Below the pieces are notes generated by a model. The model saw only the letters and a list, made by a program, of their open reading frames with translations, did not search any database and had not been told where the DNA came from. Of a stretch of DNA of 64,000 bases, positions 1-12,167 are shown in pieces. The number at the start of each line of letters is the position of its first letter. Positions within the stretch are counted from its first letter, which is position 1. Location of the stretch: positions 62,001-126,000 of the forward strand of contig JAALGY010000022.1 in assembly GCA_032358165.1 (NCBI GenBank), in the 5' to 3' direction. This DNA comes from Diplosphaera chodatii. Taxonomy: Eukaryota > Chlorophyta > Trebouxiophyceae > Prasiolales > Stichococcaceae. The position numbers were made by a program, and so were the translations under genes.

Positions 1-3000
1 ATACAAAAGCAGCGCACCATCCAGGCAGGCAACTCACATCAGTTTGCTCTGCTGCTGCAGCTGATCTCAAAGGGCAACGACCCCAATGATGCCTGGGATC
101 GGGCCGCTGCCCGGCAGAAGGCGGCGCTGGAAGCTGCACTTGCACGGGAGAAGGCGCTCAAGCCTGTAAGCGCCAAGAAGCCCAAGCCCAAGCCTGGTGA
201 TGACACCGCAGCCGCAGGTGCTAGTTGGCGCATGAGGCCATCAGGAACACCCGCTTCTTTGTACTTGTACCGTGTATCATATGTTGCAGTGCTTCCTCCA
301 GATGGAGGAACACGCTCTCAGTGACCATGCCGCTCAGCCGTTTGGATGCTGTCCTGCAGCTGAGAATGGCGCGCCCGGGCCAGCAACCATGCCTGATGCC
401 TTGCCTGCAGCTGCACAAGCAGATGCAGCAACAGCGACTGCGCAGCCAGCTTCTGCAGGAGCGGCCGACGCTGATGTGCCATTTGCAAATGGCATAGCAC
501 ACACTGCGGCATCTCAGCAGTCGTCGCCGGGCGCCACGCCTGCGCCTGACGCCGCCATTCCTGCTGTGAAGCCCCCAACCCCTCAGGCGCCACCAGCGTC
601 GCCAGCACCGCCGCCCAAGGACCTCAGCCCCACAGACAAGCTGCTCGTGGAGGCGTCACCACTGGTTGGCGCCTGGGGCGAGGAGCGCTACGGCTTTGCC
701 GATGCCAGCGTCCTGCAGGTATCGCAGCATCGGATTGTTGCACAAGGAAACCAGTATTCTTGCAAAGGTGCTGCACTCGAAGCAGGTTCGATGCATGCCC
801 TCTGCGTGTGTTGTTTGCCTGCAGCCGTATACAGAGAAGAGGAATTGACCGATCTTCAGGCATGGTGGGTGCTGTGCACAGGCCCTGGAAGGTTTGCCTG
901 GTGCTGATGGTCTGGAGGCATACGAGTTTGTGTCGCGGCGGACCGGCGGCTGGGAAGACGAGCGTCGGCGCCTTCAGAAGGAGGGCGACAAGCGCTCCAG
1001 ACTTGCCTCACGGGTATGAATGTCCACTCCATCAGGATTCTGAGGCAACTCGGTGTAGACCTTCATGTAGATCTTCAGGCAGCACCAGCGGGTAGCCTGA
1101 CCTCACATTGCTGGCTCGGTTGTGGACCATGCTTATCCTGCAAGCTGGTTGTGATGGGGACATAAACTTCCCGCGCTGCTGCGTAGTCGGCACATGGCGC
1201 ACACTGGCTTTGCAGGGCGCAAGAGGGCTGGAGAAGGGCAAGGGGCAGCTGGCCAAGCAGCAGGAGAAGCGTAAGCGTGCTGAGGACAAGGCAAATGCGC
1301 CCAAGAAGTGCGCCTCCCCGTGTGATTCCGTGCTCAGCACATTCAACAAGCCCCACCTTACCCACAGGGTGATCTGCTTGCAACTTGTCTTCTGCAGCAA
1401 GTGGTGAGAGCATTTGCACCCTACTACCTCAGGTCGCGGAAGGGGCAGCCAGGCACGCTGGACGATTGGCTCGGCACCAGCGAGGGCGGCGCAGCAGCAG
1501 GCCCACGGGACATGCCGCCCCTGCTGCTGCCCCGCGTGCCACTGCCGCCTCTGATGCTGCCTTCTAACGAGGGCAATGCTGTGCGGCCCGCCAAGAAGCG
1601 CAAGGGCTACACTGCTGCCGATCGTGACGTGGAGGCCATCATGCTGCGAATGCTCAAGCAGGCAAGTGCCAATGCGATTAAAATTACCTAGACAGTCTGC
1701 ACAGGCGGGCCCCGGGCTGGTTAGCAGCAGGCGCACTGTTGTCAGTCATAAAGGTTTCGCAATCGTGTCACTTAAACCCTCCAGTGGTGCAATAACAACC
1801 CTCCTCATGTCGCTTCACATTTCACTTGCAGGTGGAGGCCAAGTGTGATCGCGAGGCGGCAGTGATGGCGAAGAAGGCGGCTCGCGATGCAGAACGCGAG
1901 GCGGCCAAGGCGCTGTCCCAGGAGGAGAAGCGATTTGCCCGGGAGGTCAAGCGCTGTGCCAAGCTGGGGCTGCCGCCACCCTCCCCCATGCCTAAGTGCG
2001 CAAGCATCTGTTTTCTCCACATCTGTCCGCACCACGAGCAGTGACGTCCATCATCGACGTCCATCACACATTCCTTGTTAGGCCCTGGACACCTGCTGTG
2101 CTCTTGCGGTTCTGTATACAGGTGTGTGTACTGTGTCCTACTCGGGTGTTTTGCGGCTCTCCACCGTGGGTCGCTGGTTGCAGCTCACTCATTGGTGCTG
2201 CCTGCAGGCCGCCAACGGTGCAGCTGCAGCAGCAGGACAGGCCACTTGCAGCACCCAAGCTCGCGCCCTTCAACTCGGAGGACATGCTGCTGCCGGGCGC
2301 CCACCGCAAGCCGCCCTCCCCTGAGCCGCTCACACAGGGCATTGCAACGCCCAGTGCCCTAGCAGGTCAGCAGTACAGCAGGCTACGCCAGTGCAATGTC
2401 GCATGCGCAAACATCGCTGTACTGCAACCGTCAAACCATCTGCTGCATCCTCCTATCCTACACTTCCGTACACTATGTGTGGCATTGGCTTTGGCTGAGG
2501 GGGTTGGAGTTTGTGATGCTGCTCTTGTTGGCATGTATCTGCAGCGGCGCTGGCAGCCCTGGAGCTGATGTCGCGCTTCCACAAGGGCTTCCAGCTGGAC
2601 CCGCGGCGGCTGCCCTCGCCCAGCCAGGCCGAGCAGGCGCTCGCCGCCCCTGCCGACCATGCGCAGGTAACCGCATCAGCACCCTACTCATGCCCAACAC
2701 ATAAAGCCGCTGTCAGGCTTCAACGCAAAGGCTGTCAGGGCAAGTCCCATACATAGCATGATTTCGGAGTTGCAGATGCTGTGCACTCGCACAGCGCAAT
2801 GAATGAAGGTGACGATGCCGTGCAGAACTGCCTGGCGCTGCACCACCCGCTGGTGGAGTGCGTGTTCTACGACTTCTGGAGCGGCGCCACCGAGGTGGAG
2901 GCGTCCAACAACGCCGACATGCGCGCCAACGATGTCAGCGGCGCCTACCCCCTGTTCAAGGTCCGTGTCGCAAGTGTCTGGTGGCCTACACCGCATTAAA

Positions 3001-6000
3001 CCTGTAGTTTGCGCTGGCCGCCCTTGTGAGAGGCACGCAGCACTTGTGCTGCTGGCTGCACGGGCTGCCACTGGCTGCGACTCCTCATCTGAGCTTTGGC
3101 AAGCATGTGCAGGAGGAGAGCTGGCCAGAGATCGCGCGCCGCCAGTTCCTGCTGCTGGAGGTGGCCGCCATGGTCAAGGCGCTCGACTCCTCTGGCGGCC
3201 TGGGCCCCGCCGTCGGCGCTCCCGGTGGGTCTCCCCCTTGTCACCACCACAAGGAACCAGCAGCTCAGCAGGCCGCCGCCGTGGTCGTTCCAGGCGTGCA
3301 TGCACCAGCTAGCTATGGGGTAACATGTGCCATGAAGCAGCTGGGGTTGCAGGCTTTCAAGGTCCAGCAGCTGCTATGAGGTCCCTGTGATGGGGTCTTC
3401 GACTTAGCTGGTAAGCAGCCTTGCATTCGCATGATGCTGTCAACATCACAATGCAGATGCTGCACCCCGGCCTCGGGTGGATGCTGAGCCAGTCCACTTG
3501 CAGCTGGGCCAAAAGCACCTGCCTGGTCCTGGTGGGCTGTGCACCAGCTTGCACGCTGCCTCTGCGCATGCAGACTTGCCGAGGGTTCAGATCCAGATCG
3601 TGGCCCACTCCGCAGCAGCCCAGTCAGCCCAGCCCACTGGCAATTGTGTAAACATCAGCCGCTCATGTGTCATGCACTGGGCTGTTGCATGACTAGCCGC
3701 AGGCTCATGGCTGGTTGGTCCTTGAGTGGTGGCATCCCACATGCAGGCTCCAGCTCGGCGCACCCGCTGGCGCTGATGGACTGCAACTCGGTGCTGCAGA
3801 CGCTGCTGGCGGGCGTGAAGCGGGACCCGCGGTACCACGTGGCCGCGCTGCCCCACACCGCCTGCCCTTCTGCCCCCGGTGGCCTGCTCGCCACGCAGGT
3901 GAGGCTGTAGTTTCAAGCGAAAAGAGATATATAGCACATGGCGTTGGTTGGTCTGGTCGTAGAGCCGCTGCTGACTGGCTGCATATATCAGCTAGGTACC
4001 TGCACAACTGTCACACCGCTGGTATAAAGAGCTGCTCACCACCATGTCGGTCTCGCGTCTGTTAGGATGCCGAGGCGCTGGCGGAGGCAGAGTCGTACAT
4101 GCAGACAGTGGGTAACGATGGCGAGGCCAACCCAGATCAGACAGCCGTGTTTGCGCTGATGCGGGCTGGGCGCCGCCTGCTCTGGACGCTCATCAACGAC
4201 ACGGTGCAACACACCCACATAGTTTTCGTGTGCACAAAGTCTCACACATCACATGCAAGCATGCTTCACACTTGCTCGAAGATGCCCCTGGGCGGTGTGC
4301 TGATGGCATCTTGCTTCTGCATGCAACAGAAGTGCGGCAAGGCGCTGTGCAGCCTTGGTGCCAATGCAGCCATAGCATCACGGCTGGCAATGCCGCTGGA
4401 CCTGCGCATGGTGGCTGCTCGCCTTGAGCATGGTGCGCATTGACACCAGAGCCGAATCTATATGCAGCACTAAATATGATTGGAGTAAAGGCCTGCAACT
4501 GTATGATTATTCACAGCTGTCTGTTGTGGGATCAGCGGTGAGTTAAACAGCAGGAGCATCACCTTGCTTGACTCTGCATGCAGGGTCGTACGGCGCTGGT
4601 GAGGAGGGCCTCGAGGCGATGATAGATGACATCAAGTACGTCTGCATGCTCTGGCGTGTGGGCTGCACCAAGGGCAAGGTAGGCACTCGTGCCCACAGGA
4701 CAGCAGCATAGTTGCAGCCTTGCTGTTGCAATCACCATGCACGAGGCAGGCGCTGGCATGGCTGCCGGATGTCAAAAGTGTTTAGCATGTTCAGCAGGTG
4801 CCATGCCTGAGACATCTGCCTGCTGCCTGCCACCCCAGGCCTTCTCACGCAAACAGCACGACAAGCGCGGCGCCGACGGGGCCGCCAACGTGGAGGCAGC
4901 GCTGCCGCTGGCTGCTGCGACAGCCCGGCAGAGCCTGAAGGATGGCGAGGCCGGCGCGCAGGTGAAGCAGGAGGGCGAGCAGGCGGACCGCAAGCAGGCC
5001 GTTGTGGACGACCTGAGCATGTGAGTGAAGCCGCACAGCAACAACTTCGGATCTGGCAAACATGTGTCAAGCAGTGGGATCGCACCTGCAAACCGTCAGC
5101 TTCTTCACGGTCGCGGCACCTCCAGCTGTCATCAGCATGATACAAGAGGGTCGCAGTGTGCGCCTGTTGTATCATCGGACGCTCGACTGCTCTGCAGGCC
5201 CTTCGTGCCATGGACAGCCTGCGCGGGGTGCTGGAATGGGGACGACCCCAAGCGCATCGTCATCTGCGAGGGCTGTGAAGTGGAGTACCACACGTACTGC
5301 CTCAATCCACCGCTGGATGAGGTGGGCTGATCCCTGCAAGCATAATCATCATCTTTCTCGGGGTGAAAGCTCAGTGTAGTCTGAAGGCTGACTGCGAGAG
5401 CTGCACTGTAGGTTATTCCTTCTATCACTTGCCACACAGTCGTTACGATCCCCAGGCAATATAGCGCTGTAGCAGCAGATGTTCCACCCTCAGATCTGCT
5501 GTTGCCCAAGAACCCTGCTGCACTTGTCAGGCTTCGTCCCTTCACCAACAGCCAGCCGTGTTGTTGACGGCAGGTGCCGCAGGGCGACTGGTATTGCCAG
5601 CGCTGCCACGAGAGGGGCATCGCGCCGACAGACACGCCCAAGGACAGCCAGCTGACGTGGCGCACCCCCGGGGCCCACGACTACATCCGCCTGTCGCAGA
5701 TGCTGGGTGCGGGCTGCTGTGCAGCAACAGCAGCATTGCACAGACCAGCTGCCGGATGTGTTGTCATGCACACAGGACGTCAGAGCAGGCACTCTGCACC
5801 ACACAGTATGTTGCAGACCGTCTGCGGGGTCCGAGCAGGAACTGCTACCACAACGAGATGCCGACTGTGGTGCTGGCTGCTATGCATGCAAGATGCTGCA
5901 CATGGTTGCTGTCTGCTGCGTCAACTTTGACTTATGTGCATCTGCAACAGGGGAGCGGGAGTACGAGATGCTGACGACGGAGCAGCGGGGCGCAGTGCTG

Positions 6001-9000
6001 GGCGCCCTGGAGGCCATCATGCTGGACACCAACTTCATGCGCCTCACGGTCGCGGCCACCGTGGACACGCGGCGGGAGGTTGCGCAGGAGCTGTCCGCCC
6101 TGCGGGCGCGTCTCCGCAAGTAAGCGGGGCTGGGTCTGCTGGAGGCAGGGCGTCATGTGGCCATCTCGGCCGAAGTGCCGAAGTGCAGAAGTGTGCTCGA
6201 GGGTTTGCACTGTTGCATGACAGAGAATGACATACACTGATTTAGGCATCCATCATGGCCTGTCAACAGCACCTGTGCAAGGGACACCTCCAAACCTGCT
6301 CTCTGCCTCGCACTGCAGTGAGGAGCGGGAAAGGGAGGAGGAGCTGAAGCGCGCCCGGGAGGCCGCCGCCGCAGATGCCGCCGCCGCCGCATTTGCCAGG
6401 CTGGAGTCCGCCTCGCCCAAGGATGCCAAGAAGAAGGGCGGCAAGAAAGCGGCGGCCGCACCGGCAGACGCCCAGCAGCCAGATGCAGGTCGGCCGGCTG
6501 CTGCGTGCAACAGTCGTTGTAGTCGTTGGCAGGCACGAAGCCAACGGCCTCTGACTGCTGATGTGTCAAGTTATGTAGCTTTGTGACATGTGATCACATG
6601 AGGAGCTGGTGGGTGCAGGCGGCAAGGGCAGCAAAAGCAAGAAGCGAAAGCAGTCGACAAATGGCGATGCTGCAGGCGCTGCTGCTGATGTCGATGCGAA
6701 CGGCGATGCTGATGCTGGCGCCGGCGCCCTCAACGACAGTGCAGACCCGGCAGACAGCAAGGCCGGGCTTCAGGCCAGGTACAAACCTTGCAAAGGCACA
6801 GCATTATGTGGGGAATATGCATGCACCGTCCAGTCGAAGTGCCGGCCTCTGCAGTATGCCTCATGCTCGTTTGCTTGCTAGCTGACTTGCTGACGTTCGA
6901 CTGCAGGGGCACACGATCCAAGGGCGATGCCCTGGAGTCGATGGCATCAGAGGCGGACCTCGCGCACATGGCCGCCCTGTCTGCTGAGATCGAGGAGCTG
7001 ACTGAGCGCCGGGTACGTGTTGCTGGTTGCGCCATACTTTAGGAGTGTCTCCAGCCAACGATGCAAATGGATGTCTTGAACGAGTATGTTTCTATGGGCA
7101 AGCAGTTCATTGATACTCGTGCGAAGGGGATGCTCTATTGCGTATCAAGCTGATGAAGACTGCCACTGCTAAGACGAACACTGTCCCAGTTATCGGAAAC
7201 AACCAAGCAGTGCTGCATATTTATAGCCTTGGCTGCCCGCGGCATGCAGGTACCCCTGGGTTGGGACCGGCACTGGAACCGGTATTGGCTGCTGGCGGGG
7301 CCCCGCGCCTCGGCGCCCAGGAACCGCGCCCCGCTTGTTTGCGTCGAGCTGCGGCCCGAGCCCGGCAAGGTGCAAGGGTGCTATCAATTCGTAGATGGTG
7401 TCAACTCACGGCGAACTAATGGCCCTGCGCCCTTTGGCAGGGTGCAGCTACTCACGATGATGCACATCTGTTACAGTCGTTGCATGACAAGGGTGGATCC
7501 ACCCTGAACCAGAGAAGGATTTCTGCAGAGTGTACACTGCTGAACATGTGCAACATTGAGATTGTTCAGGCCCCTGTCAAGGGATTGATCGGCCCAGCTG
7601 AGGGGACCTTTCCCTGCGCCTGCAGGGCTCGCCAATGGAGATGCTGCTGTCGCCGCAGAAGCAGCTGCAGAAGCATCTGCCGCCCGACATCGCGATGGCC
7701 GGCGCCCAGTGGGGTTGCTACACCTCACCGGGCGCCCTGGATGGACTGCTCGACTGGCTCAATCCCAAAGGTGAGCAAATGGTGGCATGTCAATTGCAGA
7801 TACACTGCAACAGCGCTTCGTCAGCCCTGCAACTCAGCACGATCTGCTGCAGCTTTATCACGGCAAACGCTGCGCTGACATTGCTGTGGAAACATGTCAC
7901 ACAGGCCAGCGGGAGGGGCCCCTGCGGAGGAAGGTTGCAGAGTACCGCCGCACGGTGCCAAGCCCTAAGGTGCAGATAAGAAAGCCTCGAGGCCATCTGC
8001 ACACCGCCTATTGGTACACTCATACCCGAGTCCTTCTCGTTGTTATGTTACGACATGACAAGGGCATGCATGTCATGGTTTAGGATGTGCAGAGGATTCG
8101 TACCCATGGGATGTGCAGGCGGAACGAGATGCAGCTGAAGGCGCAGCCCAAAAGCCCATCATCGTCAAGCTGGGCGGCAGCACAGCCAAGGCCAGCAGCA
8201 GCGCTAATGGCGCTGTTGGCATGTCAGCAGGCCCAGACGCTGCAGCAGCGGGGCCCGGGACACTGGCAGAGGGCGCTGCAGCCGTGCAGACTCCAGCAGT
8301 CGAGGCAGAGCCCAGCACGCCAGCCAAGGCAGCGCAGCCAGCTGCTGCCCAGCAAGCGGCAGCGCAGGCAGATCAGGCAGCGCCTGCCCAGCAGCTGCAG
8401 CCCCCAGCAGCGGCAGCAGAGCCAAAGGCAGATGGCGGACAGGCAGCTGCCCCTGGAGAAGAGGAGCCACCAAAGGTGCTCGACCTGTGCCCTGTGACAA
8501 AGATTCCTGTCGCTCATGTGATGCACATGTACAAACAGATGGCGCACTTATGCAGGTATTGAAGCTGCGAAAGGCGCTACTGGCTCTGCGCAACAGCATG
8601 GCAGAAGACATCATCCACGAAGTCAGGTGAGCCACGCTGTTGCCTAGACAGATATGGCAGAGCCGAGCCCTGAGACCGGCTCAATTGGCAATAGGAGCAC
8701 CAACATGCGGTGTTGCGTCTGAAACGTGGTCAAGATCAGCCTTGCTATCATGCTGTGCAGGGGTTCAGATAGGCGGCAAGCAATGTGGGCCCGGCTCGTC
8801 GACAAGGCATCCTCCCCCCAGGTACAGCAGCACGGTGCCTGTACTGTCCTGCAGCCGGCACGGGCCTCTGCTGCAGTCCTTCTGGTGTGCAGCCATAGGT
8901 TGATGGCTGCTGCAACGGTGATTCTAACCCCTCGAGCAAGCAGCACAATGTGCTGGTGTGCAGGACTTCATGGCTGCTGCAGTGGTGCTGGAACACATGG

Positions 9001-11621
9001 TACGGCGCGAGTACCTCAAACCCTACTGGCGGCTGTGGTGCTACCCCACGCCCTCGCCAGAGGACACAGGTGAGCTTGGCGTGCCGCTGAAGGGACAATT
9101 TTAGGGGTCAGCACACTTTGGGACCACAAAGTGGGTGCTGATGGTGATGAAGGACGATGCACGCTGCGTCCGTTCCGAAGTGTTGACACCTCAGCACTGT
9201 TTGCATGCAACAGCGCCTCGGATCTATTGCCGATCGCACACAGGCCACATCCTGGAAATCCTGGGAGTTCCTCATCATGGCACAAGCGATGCCTCTGTGC
9301 AGACACGCTGGCGGCGGTGTGGCTGCGGGTGCACGGGCTGCAGGGCGCCGTAAAGAAGAACCTGGCGGCGCGGGATGCCGCTGTGCTGGCGCCCCCCAAG
9401 GCGGCGCCCGGCCGCCGCAAGCCGCCGCCCCGGGGCCTCGCCGCCGCCCACGGTGCGAGGCCCAGTGCTGCAGTGGCTGGTTGTCGTCCTGCTTCTTTGC
9501 CATCGTCCAACATGGCTCTTTCATGAGGCGTGTCAAGCAGCACCTGAGCATATTGCTTATGCAGTGTCGCAGTGTTGCCGGACGTGTCATGGCAACCTTG
9601 CACTCGCTCACCCCGCAGCCTTCGACTGCAGATGCTGGCTGTAAGGGACCGATTATCTGGTCTGGTGTGTGCAGACACGCCGGTGTCTTCGGAGCAGGAC
9701 GACGACAGCGATGCAGACGCGGGCCGCGCCGCTCGCGGCGGCCGCCGCGGGGCGGGTGCCTCGCGCTTTGCAGGTGCCGCCCTGCCTGCCGCCCCTGTCC
9801 CGAACTGCCGCACTAGCTTGGCAACTGCCTTGCGATGCATCTGTTCTTGACCATGGGGCACTGCGTGCTGGCACTGCATAGGAATATGCCAAGTGCAGCC
9901 TGCAGTCTTAGATCCTGGTCGCTGCTCAGCTGTGGGTGCTGGGTGCCAGACCCTCAATCCTTCCGCCTGTTTGCAGACCCGCCGCGCCGCAGCACGCGGG
10001 CCACAGCCGTGGAGGACGAGGACGAGCGTGCAGCGCGCGAGCTGGACGCGCAGCTCAACGGGTGAGGGGCACAGTGCCGCAGCTCGGCAAACCCTCAGCC
10101 CCCCCTGCATCGTCAGAATGACAGGCCCAAGCCGCCTGAGCCGTGCCGCATCTCCCTTCCCCATCTCAGCCAGACCACCAGGGCCCGTTCGCAGCAGAGC
10201 AGCTCGTAGGAGCAGAGCACAGGGCTTTCTGGGCTTCTGGAGGGTGCAAGGGGTTTGATGTGTGTGGCGCAGGCCGATGCGGGGGGTGGTGCGGGCACCT
10301 CGGTCCACGCGGGGGCCGCCCGGCCGGGGCGAGGCCGGCCGCCGCTCGCTGCGCTCCGGCTCCCGCACCAACTCCGCCGCCAACCTGCAGTGCGCCTGTT
10401 CCAGATTCAACGGCGTGAAACACTTACTCTGTTTGACATGCACCACCAAAACATCCATGAGCACCCCTGCAGGAGGGGAGGTGCATGGTCGTGTCCCAGC
10501 TGCGAGCTGTTCGTCTCTTGGCCATGGCAGCAGCCCGATGACGCGCTCATCAGCAACACATGCTTAGTGCGGCCTGATGCTGCCATCTCGAGCTGCAGGG
10601 ATGCTGACGGCTACCGCTCCCGGCTGCGAGGCGCCGGCGGCACGGCAGGCGCCCGCCCAGACTATGCGTACCAGGCACACATCCCGTCCTCTGATGACGA
10701 GGACGCCGGCGAGGTGCACATCGTGGTGCATATGTCCAATCAGTAGGTGTAGAGTCTGCTGTCGTGCACATGTCCTTGGCCGCGATCTCAGTCTGAGGCC
10801 ACGGCAGCTCCCTCTGCCCCGGGGGTAGAGTCACTGCAACCCTCTGAACTGTATGCAGCTGCGGCTGATGTGCCTGTCTGCAGGGCGCTGGGGTGGCGGG
10901 TCCCAATGCAGGCAGCAGCGACAGCGCCGGGGCGCACCCGGCAGACTCGGAGCAGCAGCAGTCCGAGTCAGACGTCGATGATGATGATGCCGGGTGCGGG
11001 AAGCCCCAGACTGCTTGTTTGTGATGCGGTGTTGGATATATGCAGGCGTCAAAATCGCATGATAGGCTTGTACTGCACACAACAGATGGTGACCATGTGA
11101 ACGCTTCAGCTGGGTGCTTGAGCTTGTGGGTTGATGCACCGTTGGCAGGTTGGACGCAGCCGGCGAGGCCGACGACGATGCGTATGTCGACGACTCCGAG
11201 GAAGAGGCAGCCAATGCATTGGAGGATGACGAAGAGTCGTCAGACGATGATGACGCAGCGGACCAGGACGACATGCGCCCCGCCGTGCGCCGCTCCGGCC
11301 GCAATGCCATCCCAGGTGGACCTTTGACATCCGCTACTCAAGCGTCTCATACTGACTAAACCCCACTCTCCCACCCCCGAGCTTGCCCCCACCTCCTGCT
11401 TGGTCTCGGTACATTCCATTGCTCTGCTTGATGTACCTGAAGCTGCTTTGGATGCGCACACGCATGCTGCAGTGTGAGTTGCAGCCAATGACACAGCATC
11501 ATGTTTTGCTACAGCACCGGCACCGACTCGCGGCCGGACGACACGCGGCAGACAGCCGTCAGCAGAACCCGCAGTCACCACTGCAGTCGCTGGACGCAAG
11601 CGGCTGCGCAAGGCCGGATGA
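1..11621 (+). CDS. MBD9-like bromodomain/PHD/WHIM chromatin reader (5' partial, many exons)
   Basis: Probable nuclear chromatin protein of the plant MBD9 / ISWI-accessory (BAZ, RLT) kind. The reading frame is already open at base 1, so the start lies outside. Visible exons: a Lys/Ala-rich N-part (1-219), low-complexity Ala/Pro (about 360-718), a charged coiled region (1400-1995), conserved helical exons (2545-2965, 3100-3225, 3745-3897), then a bromodomain-like segment with PLDLRMVAARLEHGSYG (about 4380-4680). A clear PHD finger follows, split by an intron: CAGCWNGDDP..CEGC..YHTYCLNPPL (5215-5322) and GDWYCQRCHERG (5574-5625). Next come a WHIM-type LGWDRHWNRYWLL (about 7230-7370) and WGCYTSPGALDGLLDWLNPKG (7640-7770), a helical LEHMVRREYLKPYWRLW segment (about 8960-9070), and acidic Ser/Asp/Glu stretches (9670-11315). 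The last exon ends GRKRLRKAG-stop. Bromodomain before PHD and the sequence CEVEYHTYCLNPPL recall MBD9; no MBD is visible in this part. Treated as one gene because the module order fits the family; splitting near 8 kb cannot be excluded. A TGTAA at 11864-11868 may be its poly(A) signal. Confidence 0.68.
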
Positions 11622-12167
11622 CTGCTGCAGCCCCTTGAGAGGTCGTGCTATGCTTTGGATGGTCGCAGCAAGTGCAAGCAACACCAGCAGTATGGTGCTT
11701 GCGCAGGTGTGTCTCCCAGTTGAGGTTTGGGGTTGGTGATTGCCAAACATAACTCAGGAGTCACCTTGTCAGTAGTCACATGAAGTTGAACATCCGTTCA
11801 ATTTGTTGTGTTGTAGTCACATTCCGTTGCAGTCACAGACAAGTCATTTTCAAATGGCAGTGCTGTAAAGGCAACTCAGAAGCAATCAATGCAATCTGTT
11901 CCTCTGCCTGCCGTCCACTGTAAGTATAAAGTTCCTTTGTCTGCTCAACCTCAACATGCTTTTGACCGCCAACTGAAGCAGCTAGAAGCACGTGTTGGCC
12001 ACTTTTCAGTAAGCCAGCAGCACCAGGATCAGCATAAGATTGTGCACTGATCTTGGTCCCGCCCCAGCATCTTCAAGCCAAGCAGCGGAGACCTCGTTGC
12101 CCCGCATATCTTTGCTAGGCTGCAGATGCTGAAACCCCCGCGATAATCAGAAGTGAGTTCCTCCATT
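11622..12167. other. Convergent 3' intergenic region
   Basis: This gap lies between the stop of the MBD9-like gene (+) and the stop of the DUF4079 gene (-). It should hold both 3' UTRs. TGTAA at 11864-11868 on the plus strand is the usual green-algal poly(A) signal. I see no coding exon here. Confidence 0.5.

Noticed and set aside
9016..10464. 482-residue minus-strand open frame
   Set aside because: Antisense to supported exons of the MBD9-like gene (YLKPYWRLW and acidic exons); composition is Arg/Ala/Pro-rich with no family features.
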